DNA of 64,000 nt from Natrinema salinisoli (lineage in GTDB: Archaea; Halobacteriota; Halobacteria; Halobacteriales; Natrialbaceae), in contig NZ_CP084469.1 in the NCBI RefSeq assembly GCF_020405205.1, positions 310,001-374,000 on the forward strand, written 5' to 3'. The notes beneath the pieces are model-generated. The model searched no databases and had not been told where the DNA came from. It saw only the letters and a program-made list of their open reading frames with translations. Below are positions 27,893 to 36,688 of the stretch, in pieces. The translations under genes were made by a program, and so were the position numbers. Every line of letters starts with the position of its first letter. The stretch's first letter is position 1.

Positions 27893-28846
27893 TTACCGAT
27901 TCCGACTGACCGGGAACGAGATCCGGTCCGGGTTTTGCTTGAACCGCTCGAGGACCCGCTCGTAGAGGTCGTTTTTCGTCTGCTGGCCGCGTCGCGGATG
28001 GACGAGGTATCGGAGTCGGAGCTCGACCCACGACTCCTGCTGGACGACGTTGACCGACGGGCCGTCCCGAACCTCGAGTTCGACCGGCGTCTCGGCCAGG
28101 AGTTCGCGGTAGCGGGCGATGTTCTGGGCCATCCGTTCGCCGAGGTACTCGTCTGCAACGTCGGTCAGTTCCCGGCGGGCGAACTCGAGGTCGGTCTCGT
28201 AGGAGAGCTGAATCGAAATCTCGTTCCAGACGTACGGAAACTGCTCCCACGAAAAGTTGTAGACTTCCGACGAGAGAACGGTGCTGTTCGGCAGGGTTAC
28301 GACCCGGCCCGAGGGTTGATTCGAGGAGACGAGTTCGCCATTGATCTCCCACAGGGTGGTCACGAGGAAGTCGACCTCGATCACGTCGCCCTTGGCGTCC
28401 CCGATCCGGACGCGATCACCGACCTGATAGGGACGTTTGACCATGATGTAGACCCAGCCCATCAGCGAGAACAGCGGTTGCTGCAGCGCGAAGGTGATCG
28501 CGAACCCGACGACGCCAAGCGAGAAGAGCACGCCGACCCACTGCTCCGTCAGGACGCCGAGCAAGCCGATGACGGTGACCGCACCGAGGCCAAAGCGGAG
28601 CACGTTTCGCGCGTCGTGAGCGCGGCGCTTGCTCGCGATCCGCTGGATCAGCAGATGTCGAACCAGCTGATAGACCCCGTACGTTCCGGCGACGACGGCG
28701 ACTGCCAGCAGGGTCTTCCGAGCGATGACACCGCCGGCGACGCCTCCGGTCGACAGCCACGTCAGATCCACCGTCGGCGCTGCGTTCGCAGCGACCGTGG
28801 CGACGACCGAAACGATCAGCGAGGAAATCCCGAGGAGCCTGTTCAC
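27893..28846 (-). CDS. Small-conductance mechanosensitive channel, MscS family
   Basis: About 317 residues. Three to four N-terminal helices lead into the pore helix region (VGVLFSLGVVGFAITFALQQPLFSLMGW), followed by the MscS beta domain (RPYQVGDRVRIGDAKGDVIEVDFLVTTLWE; GRVVTLPNSTVLSSEVYNFS) and the alpha/beta cage. It releases solutes on hypo-osmotic shock. The start is uncertain: GTG 28846 (VNRLLGISSLI) has a weak AT-rich patch 25-30 bp upstream, while GTG 28891 would add 15 residues. It diverges from the dCTP-deaminase-like gene. Confidence 0.9.
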   Translation of the reverse strand: MNRLLGISSLIVSVVATVAANAAPTVDLTWLSTGGVAGGVIARKTLLAVAVVAGTYGVYQLVRHLLIQRIASKRRAHDARNVLRFGLGAVTVIGLLGVLTEQWVGVLFSLGVVGFAITFALQQPLFSLMGWVYIMVKRPYQVGDRVRIGDAKGDVIEVDFLVTTLWEINGELVSSNQPSGRVVTLPNSTVLSSEVYNFSWEQFPYVWNEISIQLSYETDLEFARRELTDVADEYLGERMAQNIARYRELLAETPVELEVRDGPSVNVVQQESWVELRLRYLVHPRRGQQTKNDLYERVLERFKQNPDRISFPVSRNR

Positions 28847-28969
28847 TCGAGCGGGTTTCGATGCGCGAGTGAAAACGATTGTGTTGCACACGTCTCCGTG
28901 GCGTCGCAGCGACCGTTCCCGATCGGTGACAGTATCCTTTTTGCCCTCGGAATCGTTATTCCACTCGAC

Positions 28970-29425
28970 ATGTCCCCCGATCACCCCCTCTCCGAGGCCG
29001 TCGACAACCTGGTGTACGAACCGGTACAGGTCACCGACCACGGAGTCGACCTGACGGTCAGCGCCGTCTACGAGGTCGCCGCCGCCGGCCGCCTCGACTT
29101 CGGCGGCGACGAACTCGAGGACGCCGACCTCGAGCCCGTCCCGACGGAGATGGAACACCCCCACGACGAGTTCGGCTGGTGGCACCTCGAGGGCGACCAG
29201 TACGTGCTCCAGCACAACGAGTTCCTCACCGACCTCGCGGAGCCGGCACAGCTCCAGCCGCGCAACGAACTGCTCGCTCGCGGCGGCTCGCATCCCTCGA
29301 TGCAAGTCCGGAATCACCTGCCCCTGATTCCGCTGACGGTCGCCGACGGCGGGCTCAAAATCAAGGAGAACGCGCGGGTATCGACGCTCGTACCGATCGG
29401 GAACGGGTCAGCATCGAGCGAGTAA
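28970..29425 (+). CDS. dCTP deaminase / dUTPase-family protein
   Basis: 151 residues. It resembles the haloarchaeal branch of the trimeric dCTP deaminase/dUTPase superfamily: VTDHGVDLTVSAVYEV near the N-terminus, HNEFLTDLAEPAQLQPRNELL, and IKENARVSTLVPI at the end. The usual catalytic motif of true dCTP deaminase (Ser-Arg-x-x-x-x-Gly) is not evident, so it may be a divergent or regulatory member. Starts at ATG 28970, with T-rich TATA-like sequence about 35 bp upstream. Confidence 0.75.
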   Translation: MSPDHPLSEAVDNLVYEPVQVTDHGVDLTVSAVYEVAAAGRLDFGGDELEDADLEPVPTEMEHPHDEFGWWHLEGDQYVLQHNEFLTDLAEPAQLQPRNELLARGGSHPSMQVRNHLPLIPLTVADGGLKIKENARVSTLVPIGNGSASSE

Positions 29426-29446
29426 CTTCGCCTCGAGTGGATTCCA

Positions 29447-29659
29447 CTACGATTCGTAGGCGATGTGTTCGATGGCGACCACCAGCCGATAAAACAGGAA
29501 TAGGAGAACGACTATGCCAACGACGACGAGCGGGAGGATGAAAAAGACGAAGACGGAACTGGGGCTAACGAAACCATATCCGATTGTCACAAGCCAGCAA
29601 AGAACGAGTACGATTCCGACAGGCGACCGAATCAGGTCGTGGAGTGAGAAGGCCGACAT
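29447..29659 (-). CDS. Small two-helix membrane protein
   Basis: 70 residues with two long hydrophobic helices (GIVLVLCWLVTIGYGFV and VFVFFILPLVVVGIVVLLFL). No known domain. Starts at ATG 29659, preceded by an A/T-rich stretch (29680-29705) suitable for a promoter. Stands alone. Confidence 0.6.
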   Translation of the reverse strand: MSAFSLHDLIRSPVGIVLVLCWLVTIGYGFVSPSSVFVFFILPLVVVGIVVLLFLFYRLVVAIEHIAYES

Positions 29660-29751
29660 AGGAAAGCCTTCTAACAGAAAACTCAAAATAATTTCGGATA
29701 GAGTACGTTACAAAACGAATTGGATCCACATCGGAACCGGCGGTGGCCGGC

Positions 29752-30552
29752 CTATCGGCCTTCGTACTCGGGATCGCGGTCCTCGAAGAAGGCGTTGACC
29801 CCCTCCTCGTGATCCTCGGTCTCGAAGACGATTCCCTGTGCCGTCGCCTCGTCGGTCAGGGCCTGTCCGAGCGACTTCTCGAGGCCCTCGCCGAGGAGGC
29901 GGTTGGCGTGGCGCAGCGCGATCGGCGGGCCGGAGACGATCTTCGCGACGAACTCGTCGAGCTGCTCGTCGAACTCGTCGGCCCCGTAGACGTGGTTGAC
30001 CAGTCCGAGGCCGAGGGCTCGATCCGCGCCGATGATGTCGCCCGTGAGGACGAGTTCCTTCGCGACGTTCTCGCCGACGACGCGGGGGAGCAGATAGGAG
30101 GTGCCCGCGTCGACGCTCAGCCCGACCTGCCGGAAGACGAAGCCGAAGACGGCGTCTTCGGTGGCGAGTTGCATGTCACAGGCCAGCGCCAGGTTCGCGC
30201 CGGCACCGACGGCGGGGCCGTCGATGGCCGCGACCGTCGGCACCGGGAACTCGACGAGCCGCCGCATCAGTTCGTTGGTCGACCGCTCGAGCGTGCGGAC
30301 CCGTTCGTCGGCGGGAACCTCGTTTTCGATGCCCTCGACCATCGATTCGATGTCGCCGCCGGCGGAGAACGACCCGCCCGATCCCTCGACGACCACGCAG
30401 CGGGCGTCGCTGTCTTCGATCTCGTCGAGGGCTTCGGTGAGCCCCGCACTGATCCCCTCCGAGAGGGGATTGCGTCGGTCCGGCTGGTTGAGCGTAATCG
30501 TCGCGACCCCCTCGTCTTCGATGTCGAGGAGGACGTCGTCGCCGAGCGCCAT
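29752..30552 (-). CDS. Enoyl-CoA hydratase/isomerase family protein
   Basis: 266 residues of the crotonase fold. Oxyanion-hole segments are GGSFSAGGDIESM and DGPAVGAGANLALACDMQLA; VFGFVFRQVGLSVDAGTSYLLPR covers the catalytic region. The usual Glu of hydratases is not obvious there, so it may act as an isomerase or a different acyl-CoA crotonase. Its ATG overlaps the TAA of the upstream acyl-CoA synthetase by one base (TAATG), so the two are almost certainly co-translated and handle the same acyl-CoA. Confidence 0.9.
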   Translation of the reverse strand: MALGDDVLLDIEDEGVATITLNQPDRRNPLSEGISAGLTEALDEIEDSDARCVVVEGSGGSFSAGGDIESMVEGIENEVPADERVRTLERSTNELMRRLVEFPVPTVAAIDGPAVGAGANLALACDMQLATEDAVFGFVFRQVGLSVDAGTSYLLPRVVGENVAKELVLTGDIIGADRALGLGLVNHVYGADEFDEQLDEFVAKIVSGPPIALRHANRLLGEGLEKSLGQALTDEATAQGIVFETEDHEEGVNAFFEDRDPEYEGR

Positions 30553-32132
30553 TATTCGCCCCCCTCCTGCTCGCGAAGCTTAAATTTCTGCACTTTCCCG
30601 GTCGTCGTTCGCGGGAGTTCCTCGACGAACTCGACTTCGCGGGGGTGTTTGTACTCCGCGAGGTTGGTCAGGCAGTACTCCTTGATCTCCTCCTCCGTGA
30701 CGTCGCCGTCCGGGGTGCGAACGATGAACGCCTTGACGGTCTCGCCGCGGCGGTCGTCGGGGATGCCAGCTACGGCGGCGTCGGCGACGTCCTCGTGCTC
30801 GAAGAGCAACTCTTCTACTTCCCGCGGGTAGACGTTGTAGCCGCCGGTGACGATCATGTGCTTCTCGCGGTCGACAACGTAGAAGAAGCCGTCCTCGTCT
30901 CGGTAGCCGATGTCGCCGGTGTGGAACCAGCGCCGGCCGCCCTCCTCGGTGAAGGCTTCCTCGTTGGCCTCGGGCAGCCGGTAGTACCCCTTCATCACGT
31001 TCGGCCCGGCGACGACGATCTCGCCGGTGATCTCGCGGAGATCGGCGTTCTCCTCGTCGATCGGTCCTTCTTCGACCGGTGGGAGTTCCTCGAAGTCCTC
31101 ATCGACGACTTTCGAGTCGACGTCGGGAACCGTCTTGCCCACGCTGCCGACGCGGCGGCCCTCGAGCGGGCTGTTGAAGTGGGTGATCGGGCTGGTCTCG
31201 GTCAGGCCGTATCCCTCGTAGACCTTCGGCTCGTAGAGCTCCTCGAACCGGCGCAAGACCTCGACCGGGATCCCGGAGCCGCCGACGCCACAGAGGCGCA
31301 CCGACGAGAGGTCGAACTCCTCGGCGTTGGGCTGGTTGATGACGTCGTTGTACATCGCCGGCACGCCGTGCATGATCGTCAGTTCCTCCTCTTCGATGAG
31401 CGAGACGGCGTCCTGTGCGTCCCACTCCGCCATCGGGTAGAACGCGGCGCCGTTGAAGAGCGCCGTGTTCATCACGACGGTCATCCCGTAGATGTGGAAC
31501 AGCGGCAACACGCCGAGCTGTTTGTCGTCCGGCCGAATCCCGTCCGGAATGAGCTTCGACGCCGAGTTCGCGTTCGACGCGAGGTTGCTGTGGGTGAGCT
31601 GGACGCCCTTGGGCTGCCCGGTCGTCCCGGACGTGTACGGCTGGACCGCGACGTCGTCGTCATCGCGATCCGCGATGTCGGGATCGCCCGGCTCGAGGAA
31701 CTCCTCGAGCGGCGTCGCACCCTCGGCGTCGCCGCCGATACTGACGACGTGCTCGACGTCCGTCTCGTCTTTGACCTCGGTGACGAAGGGGACGAGGTCT
31801 GCCAGGGCGACGACGACTTTCGCCTCGCTGTCGCTGAGCAGATGGCCGATCTCCCGAGCCTTGTACTGGGGATTCATCGGGACGACGACGCCGCCGGCGC
31901 GAAGGGTCCCGTGGAAGGCGATCAGAAACGGCGGGACGTTGGGCAAATAGAGTGCGACGCGGTCGTCCTCGCCGAGTCCTCGTTCCTCGAGCGCGTTCGC
32001 GAAGGCACCCGTTTGGCCCCAGAACTCCTCGTAGTTCGTCTCCGACCCCCGAAAACTGATCGCGGTGTTGTCGCCGTGGTCCGCGACGGCGTCCGCGACG
32101 TTAGTGACAAGATTTGTCATAGTCCGTGCCAT
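30552..32132 (-). CDS. Acyl-CoA synthetase (fatty-acid-CoA ligase)
   Basis: 526 residues of the ANL superfamily: converts a carboxylic acid, CoA and ATP to acyl-CoA via an adenylate. Core motifs: PYTSGTTGQPKGVQLTHSN, VYEGYGLTETSP, GDIGYRDEDGFFYVVDR and the C-terminal catalytic Lys in TTTGKVQKFKL. It is the first gene of a two-gene operon with the crotonase at 29752. Two starts, ATG 32132 and ATG 32120, are both plausible. AT-rich sequence at 32140-32165 may be the promoter. Chain length cannot be fixed by eye. Confidence 0.93.
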   Translation of the reverse strand: MARTMTNLVTNVADAVADHGDNTAISFRGSETNYEEFWGQTGAFANALEERGLGEDDRVALYLPNVPPFLIAFHGTLRAGGVVVPMNPQYKAREIGHLLSDSEAKVVVALADLVPFVTEVKDETDVEHVVSIGGDAEGATPLEEFLEPGDPDIADRDDDDVAVQPYTSGTTGQPKGVQLTHSNLASNANSASKLIPDGIRPDDKQLGVLPLFHIYGMTVVMNTALFNGAAFYPMAEWDAQDAVSLIEEEELTIMHGVPAMYNDVINQPNAEEFDLSSVRLCGVGGSGIPVEVLRRFEELYEPKVYEGYGLTETSPITHFNSPLEGRRVGSVGKTVPDVDSKVVDEDFEELPPVEEGPIDEENADLREITGEIVVAGPNVMKGYYRLPEANEEAFTEEGGRRWFHTGDIGYRDEDGFFYVVDREKHMIVTGGYNVYPREVEELLFEHEDVADAAVAGIPDDRRGETVKAFIVRTPDGDVTEEEIKEYCLTNLAEYKHPREVEFVEELPRTTTGKVQKFKLREQEGGE

Positions 32133-32280
32133 ACGTTTGCGTGTATCGTAAAAAAGATTTACATCGTTCGACGACGGCGGCGACTTTCCTTACCAACGAT
32201 AAGGGCGTTGCTACGTATCGGATAGTGACAGAAACCGGGAATCGAACTCGGCGTATGGTTCGCCACCCGTCGGGCTGGCG

Positions 32281-33108
32281 TTAGTTCTCGGGAAAGACGC
32301 CGTCCGGTTCGAGCTCCTTGAGCGGACCGACCCGTTCGCCTGTGGTCGCGTACCGATAGAGTGCGGTGCGAACGACCATGCCGAGAACCTGTGCGACGAC
32401 GATCGTCGCGACGAGGAGGACGCCGCCCGCGATTCCCACCACGTACGCCGCGATGCCCGTGGGTGAAACGAACGCGACGCCGAGGAGGCCGAGTCCGATC
32501 AGACTCACCGGAAGCAGGGCGAGCCCGATTCCGATGGTGGCGGAGATGCTCTCGCCCCACGTTCGGGAGAAGGCCCCGCCGCTCTTACGCAGGTCCGAGC
32601 GGAGCGCGTCGGTGCGGTCCGTGACGATCACCGGAACGACGAAGAACGTCAGGAGCCCCCAGGTGAGATCGAGGACCGACCGGGTGAGCGTCCCGACTCC
32701 GGGGACGTTGTCCTCGGCGATATAGAGGGCAGTGCCGATAGTCGCGGCCAGCAGACTCCACTTCGCAATCCGACCGCGGACGTCCCACGCGGCGGCCAGC
32801 CCGTCGCGGGCGGTCGTCTCCTCCCCGGCGAAGTGTCGAGCCGCGCAGTGGACTACTGCGGCGTTGAAGAAGACCCCGATCCCGGAGGCGACGGCGATTG
32901 CCGCGAACATCGTCCCGTACTTCACGAGGCTGTTTGCAAACACGGCGGTCGCGAGCCCGTAGTGGAGCACCACCACGGCGATGGCCCCGTACGCGCTCCC
33001 GACGACGGCGAGGCTCAACAGCGGGAGGATCGCGAGGCGGGGATGGGCTCGAAACACGTCGAGGCTGGCATCAACGGCGTCGAATCCATGTCTGAATCGT
33101 CCTGTCAT
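32281..33108 (-). CDS. Polytopic membrane protein, DUF6159-like
   Basis: 275 residues with about six hydrophobic helices in three pairs (LAILPLLSLAVVGSAYGAIAVV; TMFAAIAVASGIGVFFNAAVV; LLTFFVVPVIVTD; IGIGLALLPVSLIGLGLLGV). The opening RFRHGFDAVDASLDVFRAHPRLAILP and the amphipathic link RSDLRKSGGAFSRTWGES resemble the DUF6159 family of unknown function. Starts at ATG 33108 and diverges from uspA. The 148 bases to the synthetase start hold nothing I recognise. Confidence 0.8.
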   Translation of the reverse strand: MTGRFRHGFDAVDASLDVFRAHPRLAILPLLSLAVVGSAYGAIAVVVLHYGLATAVFANSLVKYGTMFAAIAVASGIGVFFNAAVVHCAARHFAGEETTARDGLAAAWDVRGRIAKWSLLAATIGTALYIAEDNVPGVGTLTRSVLDLTWGLLTFFVVPVIVTDRTDALRSDLRKSGGAFSRTWGESISATIGIGLALLPVSLIGLGLLGVAFVSPTGIAAYVVGIAGGVLLVATIVVAQVLGMVVRTALYRYATTGERVGPLKELEPDGVFPEN

Positions 33109-33227
33109 ATTTCCTCTTGTTCGCCTGGAATATATATTCCTGTCGTTCGGTTGACTATCTGAGGGGGACCGTACCCGTACGGACGGACTCGAGGGTATTT
33201 ACGACCGCACTCCTAATTTCCCGTATC

Positions 33228-33848
33228 ATGTATCAGGACGTCCTCATCCCGACCGATGGGAGCGACGGGACTCGCCGATCGCTCAATCACGGACTGACGA
33301 TCGCGGGTCGATTCGACGCCACGGTTCACGCGCTGTCCGTCGTTCCGGAGGGGCCGCTGGGTACGCTGCAGACCGACGAGGCGATCCCGGCCGCGGAACG
33401 GGCGGTCGAGCGGGTCGAGGCCGAAGCGACCCGGGAGGGAGTCGACGTCGTCACCGCGGTCGAACAGGGTGTTCCCCACGAAGAAATCCTCGCATACGCC
33501 GACGATCACGGGATCGACATGATTGTCATGGGTACGCAGGGCCGGACCGGGCTCGACCGCGTGCTGGTCGGCAGCGTTACCGAACGGATCGTCCGAATGG
33601 CCGACGTACCGGTCGTGACCGTCCGTCTGACCGAGGATATCCGGATCGAAGACTCCGACGAGGCGGCAGATATCGCCCGAAAGACGGCCGAACGCGAGGG
33701 GTACGACGACGTGACCGTTCTGGAGGATCCACATCGGACCAGCGCCTCCTGGATCGTGCCCCTCGAGACCGATAGGGGACCACTTCACGTCCACGTCGAT
33801 GCCGTCACGAGCGAGGGACGCGTCGCGACGGGACCCGAAACCGAGTAA
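33228..33848 (+). CDS. Universal stress protein UspA with C-terminal extension
   Basis: 206 residues. Residues 1-~140 are a UspA domain with the ATP-binding signature GTQGRTGLDRVLVGSVTERIV and the opening DVLIPTDGSDGTRRSL. About 60 further residues form a small haloarchaeal add-on domain found on other Usp proteins. Starts at ATG 33228; the longer ORF upstream is not family-like, and a TATA-like gggTATTT lies ~30 bp upstream. Cytosolic stress role, target unknown. Confidence 0.9.
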   Translation: MYQDVLIPTDGSDGTRRSLNHGLTIAGRFDATVHALSVVPEGPLGTLQTDEAIPAAERAVERVEAEATREGVDVVTAVEQGVPHEEILAYADDHGIDMIVMGTQGRTGLDRVLVGSVTERIVRMADVPVVTVRLTEDIRIEDSDEAADIARKTAEREGYDDVTVLEDPHRTSASWIVPLETDRGPLHVHVDAVTSEGRVATGPETE

Positions 33849-34070
33849 CGGCTGTCCACGACGCCGAGCGACCACACGCCCGAAGCGAACCCGACGCAAT
33901 CACGATTTCAGAACGCGGTGGGGGCGTTCGTCGACCCAACCGCGGAGTAGGGAGACACAACGTCCGTTGGGAAGGGCCGACACGGAGCAAACGATCCGTT
34001 GTCCCCTCGTAACGAAGCGACTGCTTTTTGGTCGGGATCCCGGTTGGCGGTCACGAATGAGGGACACAGC

Positions 34071-35102
34071 GTGAACCGGCGATCGCTCTTACGAGGTACA
34101 GCGGCGAGTACCATCGGTCCGGTTTCGTCTCGCACAGTCCGATCCCAGTCCGACGGGAGACGGGCGATCGCTGACGGCTCGGGCGTGATCGTCCGACTCG
34201 CGGACGTAACCGACCCGATCGACGGCGGTGGCTCGCTCGAGTGGACCGCCGAACTCGAGAACGCGACGGATCGGCCGGTGCGTCCGACCGTCGAGTACAC
34301 GGTCGACGGCGAGCCGGTCGGTACCGTCACGCTCACGCTCGACCCGGGAGAGACGGAGCAGCCGTTTTCCGGGAGCTACCGGGTCGAACCGGCAGCCCGG
34401 GACCGCGAGGTCTCGCTTCGAGTTACGGCCGCCGGCGATTCAGCCGAGCGAACGGTCACGGTATCGGGAGTCGACGAACTCGAGACCGAGCGGAGCCGTC
34501 CGGCCGACGAACTCGCCGTCCGGCCGGGAACGACGGTTCTCTTCGAAGCGGGAGCCGCCGATCCGAACGCGTCGCAGTTTACCAGTTGGTGGGCGAACGG
34601 AGAACACGTCAGCGACTCGATGGTCGGGCCCGCGTGGCAGTCGATCTACTACGCGGAGCGAAACGCCCACTACTGGCAGTACACGGCCGAGTCCGTGGGA
34701 ACTGACGAGATAATCGCCGGAATCGATACCGACGACGGGAACTACCGGGTCGACTGGACGGTCAACGTTACGCCCGGTGGACGATCGTCCCCGACGATCG
34801 ACGGCGCACGTCCGAAACCCGGGAGACTCCCCGTCGATCGAGCGGAACCGACCGCCCTCGAGATCGACGTCGACGATCCGGACGGCGGCCTCGAGCGCGT
34901 CGTCTGGTGGCTCGGCCAGGCGGACCAGATCATCGGAACGTCCGAGATCAGCGGCGCCACGGATACGGCGTCGCTGACGGTCGAGGAAGGTCTCTGTCAG
35001 ACGTGCCCGATCATCGCCTGGGTGATCTGTGCGGACGGGCGGTTTACCTCGGAGTCCCTCTGGGAGGTCGACGTCACCGCTCTCGAGACTGACACCGGTT
35101 GA
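34071..35102 (+). CDS. Probable secreted Ig-like-domain protein with weak Tat signal
   Basis: About 343 residues. GTG 34071 gives VNRRSLLRGTAASTIG, resembling a twin-arginine signal, although the hydrophobic core is short. The body is rich in beta strands and acidic residues: a CARDB/Ig-like domain (~35-150, WTAELENATDRPVRPTVEYT) followed by two further beta domains. A Cys pair (CQTCPIIAWVIC) sits near the C-terminus. A T-rich stretch at 34024 may be the promoter. Export is inferred; an upstream ATG (33999) would bury the signal. Confidence 0.65.
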   Translation: MNRRSLLRGTAASTIGPVSSRTVRSQSDGRRAIADGSGVIVRLADVTDPIDGGGSLEWTAELENATDRPVRPTVEYTVDGEPVGTVTLTLDPGETEQPFSGSYRVEPAARDREVSLRVTAAGDSAERTVTVSGVDELETERSRPADELAVRPGTTVLFEAGAADPNASQFTSWWANGEHVSDSMVGPAWQSIYYAERNAHYWQYTAESVGTDEIIAGIDTDDGNYRVDWTVNVTPGGRSSPTIDGARPKPGRLPVDRAEPTALEIDVDDPDGGLERVVWWLGQADQIIGTSEISGATDTASLTVEEGLCQTCPIIAWVICADGRFTSESLWEVDVTALETDTG

Positions 35103-35337
35103 GTCTGTCGATTCCCGAGACGAACGATTCCGTCGAGGTCAGCACCGTACTCGCGGTGACAGCTATCCTCGAGGACACAGGCGGGTCTGGACTCGCCGGG
35201 GGCGTCGAATCGGTCGACGGAACCGACCCAGGACGAGAGATACCTTTTCGGGACAGCTCTCGTTCCAGATCGGATCAGTTCCGTACGGACAGTTCCGCTA
35301 CAGGTATCTTTTTGTGAGTGTGTTCGCATGGTACTGT

Positions 35338-35508
35338 ATGGCAAGTAGTGAGGACCAACTGTCTTCGATGGGGAGAACTACCGCAAGCCGAGGGTGGGTA
35401 GACCGGCTTCTCGACCAAATCGGCTCGCCCGAGGCCGCGACTCTGGTGTCGATAGCGGCTCTGTTTTTCGCGTTTCTCGTCATCGGCAATCAACTCGGAT
35501 TCTGGTAA
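35338..35508 (+). CDS. Small single-helix membrane protein
   Basis: 56 residues with a soluble N-terminus and one C-terminal hydrophobic helix (TLVSIAALFFAFLVIGNQLGF), a layout seen in many small haloarchaeal proteins. Starts at ATG 35338, about 30 bases after the T-rich patch tatctttttg, so it would be nearly leaderless. No homologue recognised. Confidence 0.55.
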   Translation: MASSEDQLSSMGRTTASRGWVDRLLDQIGSPEAATLVSIAALFFAFLVIGNQLGFW

Positions 35509-35879
35509 CGGCTTGGTGACCTCCGAATCGTCGTCCCAAGCATACTGACCGCGCACTACTGGTCGCTTTCGCTCGCGATACTATCCGGGTAGTCTCTTCG
35601 GCAGACTCTCCTGTGTCACGTGACCCGGAGCTGTGACGAACGCAACGCGACCGCTTCGGTTTCAATCGGTGGTCACCGACGGCTCGTCGCGAAATAGGAC
35701 TCTCGAACTCGTTGTTACAAAACGGAAGATGGAGTGGGGAGAGGGGGGCCTCTGGATGGGGATGCAGAGGCGATTAATTATTGTTAGAAATCACTATTAA
35801 TAGTTTCGATACACAGTCAGTCGACGTTCGCGTTCCGTCCCGGACCTCGGGCGAGGGAGGAATCAATCGGTATCAGGCG

Positions 35880-36190
35880 ACCTATCGTATTCGAGTCGGT
35901 CGCAGATTCCTGACCGGCACGCGTTCGGACGGCTCCGCGGGAGTTCTTCGACCCGGTTTCCGCGCGGTGCGTTATCGCCGGGCCTCGGCGTCCCGCGTCG
36001 CCCCCAGGGGGCTTTCGATGAGACAGGCCGGCGACCGGGCCCTATCAGCGACGGGCTTCGACACGGACGTCGCCCGTGACGGCCGTGTCCTCGGCCGCGG
36101 GAGGCTTTGTCGCGTGCGTCCACCGGCCCTTTCGGTTCCGATCGCTACGGACTGCCTTTTGTTCCGCCGGGGGCAGGGAGTGATCCCCAT
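35880..36190. other. GC-rich, strongly foldable segment without a gene
   Basis: About 300 bases of unusually GC-rich sequence between AT-richer flanks, with no ORF of protein-like composition. It holds several stems: GACACGG/CCGTGTC (36061-36091) with an inner CGTC/GACG, GCCCCCAGGGGGC (about 36000), and GGCCGG/CCGGGCC (about 36028). An imperfect dyad with TATA-like sequence (gattatgtaatc, 36208-36219) lies just to the right and could drive minus-strand transcription. I looked for SRP and RNase P landmarks and did not find them. Confidence 0.4.
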
Positions 36191-36302
36191 AGTTGGATAT
36201 CTCACACGATTATGTAATCCTTTCGAACAGTCGCTGGTTCATCGGGCTCCGGCTGGCTACACGGATGGAGTCATTGGCTCGGTCTCGAGAGAAAATCAGG
36301 GT

Positions 36303-36353
36303 GGGATTCGAACCACGGTCGTTCCGCTTCGGTCCACTCCCTGGTTCAAATCC
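36303..36353. repeat. tRNA 3'-end-derived scar
   Basis: Contains GGGATTCGAACCAC at its left end and GGTTCAAATCC at its right end, both T-arm-like. The block matches the units beside tRNA-Ser at 55334-55381 (shared GGGATTCGAACCACGGTC and CTCCCTG). It marks the left side of the accessory island and looks like a remnant of a tRNA-targeted integration or of the same repeat family. Confidence 0.55.
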
Positions 36354-36449
36354 ACGTCCGGCTTTGGAAGTAAGTCACACGAGCGCCGTGCGATCGCGTC
36401 AATCTGTGAATAAATCTCATCAACCACCCCGAAGCGGATATCCTCTCAG

Positions 36450-36575
36450 TTGATAGTTGAGGATAATCCGAGGGACAGGCGCCTTCTTGAGGAGACGTTT
36501 TACGATGACCAATCCCACAACGCCATCCACACCGTTACCGATGGACAAGCAGCATTGAATTTCATCTACCGAAGG
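36450..36575 (+). pseudogene. Stump of a haloarchaeal response regulator
   Basis: About 42 codons (LIVEDNPRDRRLLEETFYDD, then HTVTDGQAALNFIYRR) match the N-terminal part of haloarchaeal receiver proteins, including the acidic pair. The reading frame then departs into AT-rich sequence, so the phospho-acceptor and everything after it are missing. The true start, normally a few codons upstream, also appears lost. A broken gene at the island edge. Confidence 0.65.
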
Positions 36576-36650
36576 CGACTGCGGGGATTTGAGAATAGGA
36601 TATCTGCAACTAAGAAAATATATTTAATAACTTCATACTATATAGAAACA

Positions 36651-36657
36651 TTTAAAA
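36651..36657 (+). promoter_or_regulatory. TATA box of the island cassette
   Basis: TTTAAAA lies 38 bp upstream of the ATG at 36689 in a strongly AT-rich 90-base stretch (from about 36600) that stands out from the GC-rich surroundings. The spacing suits a transcript with a leader of about ten bases. Confidence 0.5.
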
Positions 36658-36688
36658 AATATGTACCAGTTAATGAAATTGCAGTAAG

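Noticed and set aside
35880-36190. SRP (7S) RNA or RNase P RNA
   Set aside because: I looked for the SRP helix-8 motif (GGAAGG..AGCAGC) and for RNase P conserved regions (GAGGAAAGTCC-like, ACAGAA) on both strands and did not see them.
35781-36413. A 210-codon ORF across the GC-rich folded segment
   Set aside because: Arg/Ser/Gly-rich, changes character along its length and crosses the tRNA-like scar; not a credible gene.
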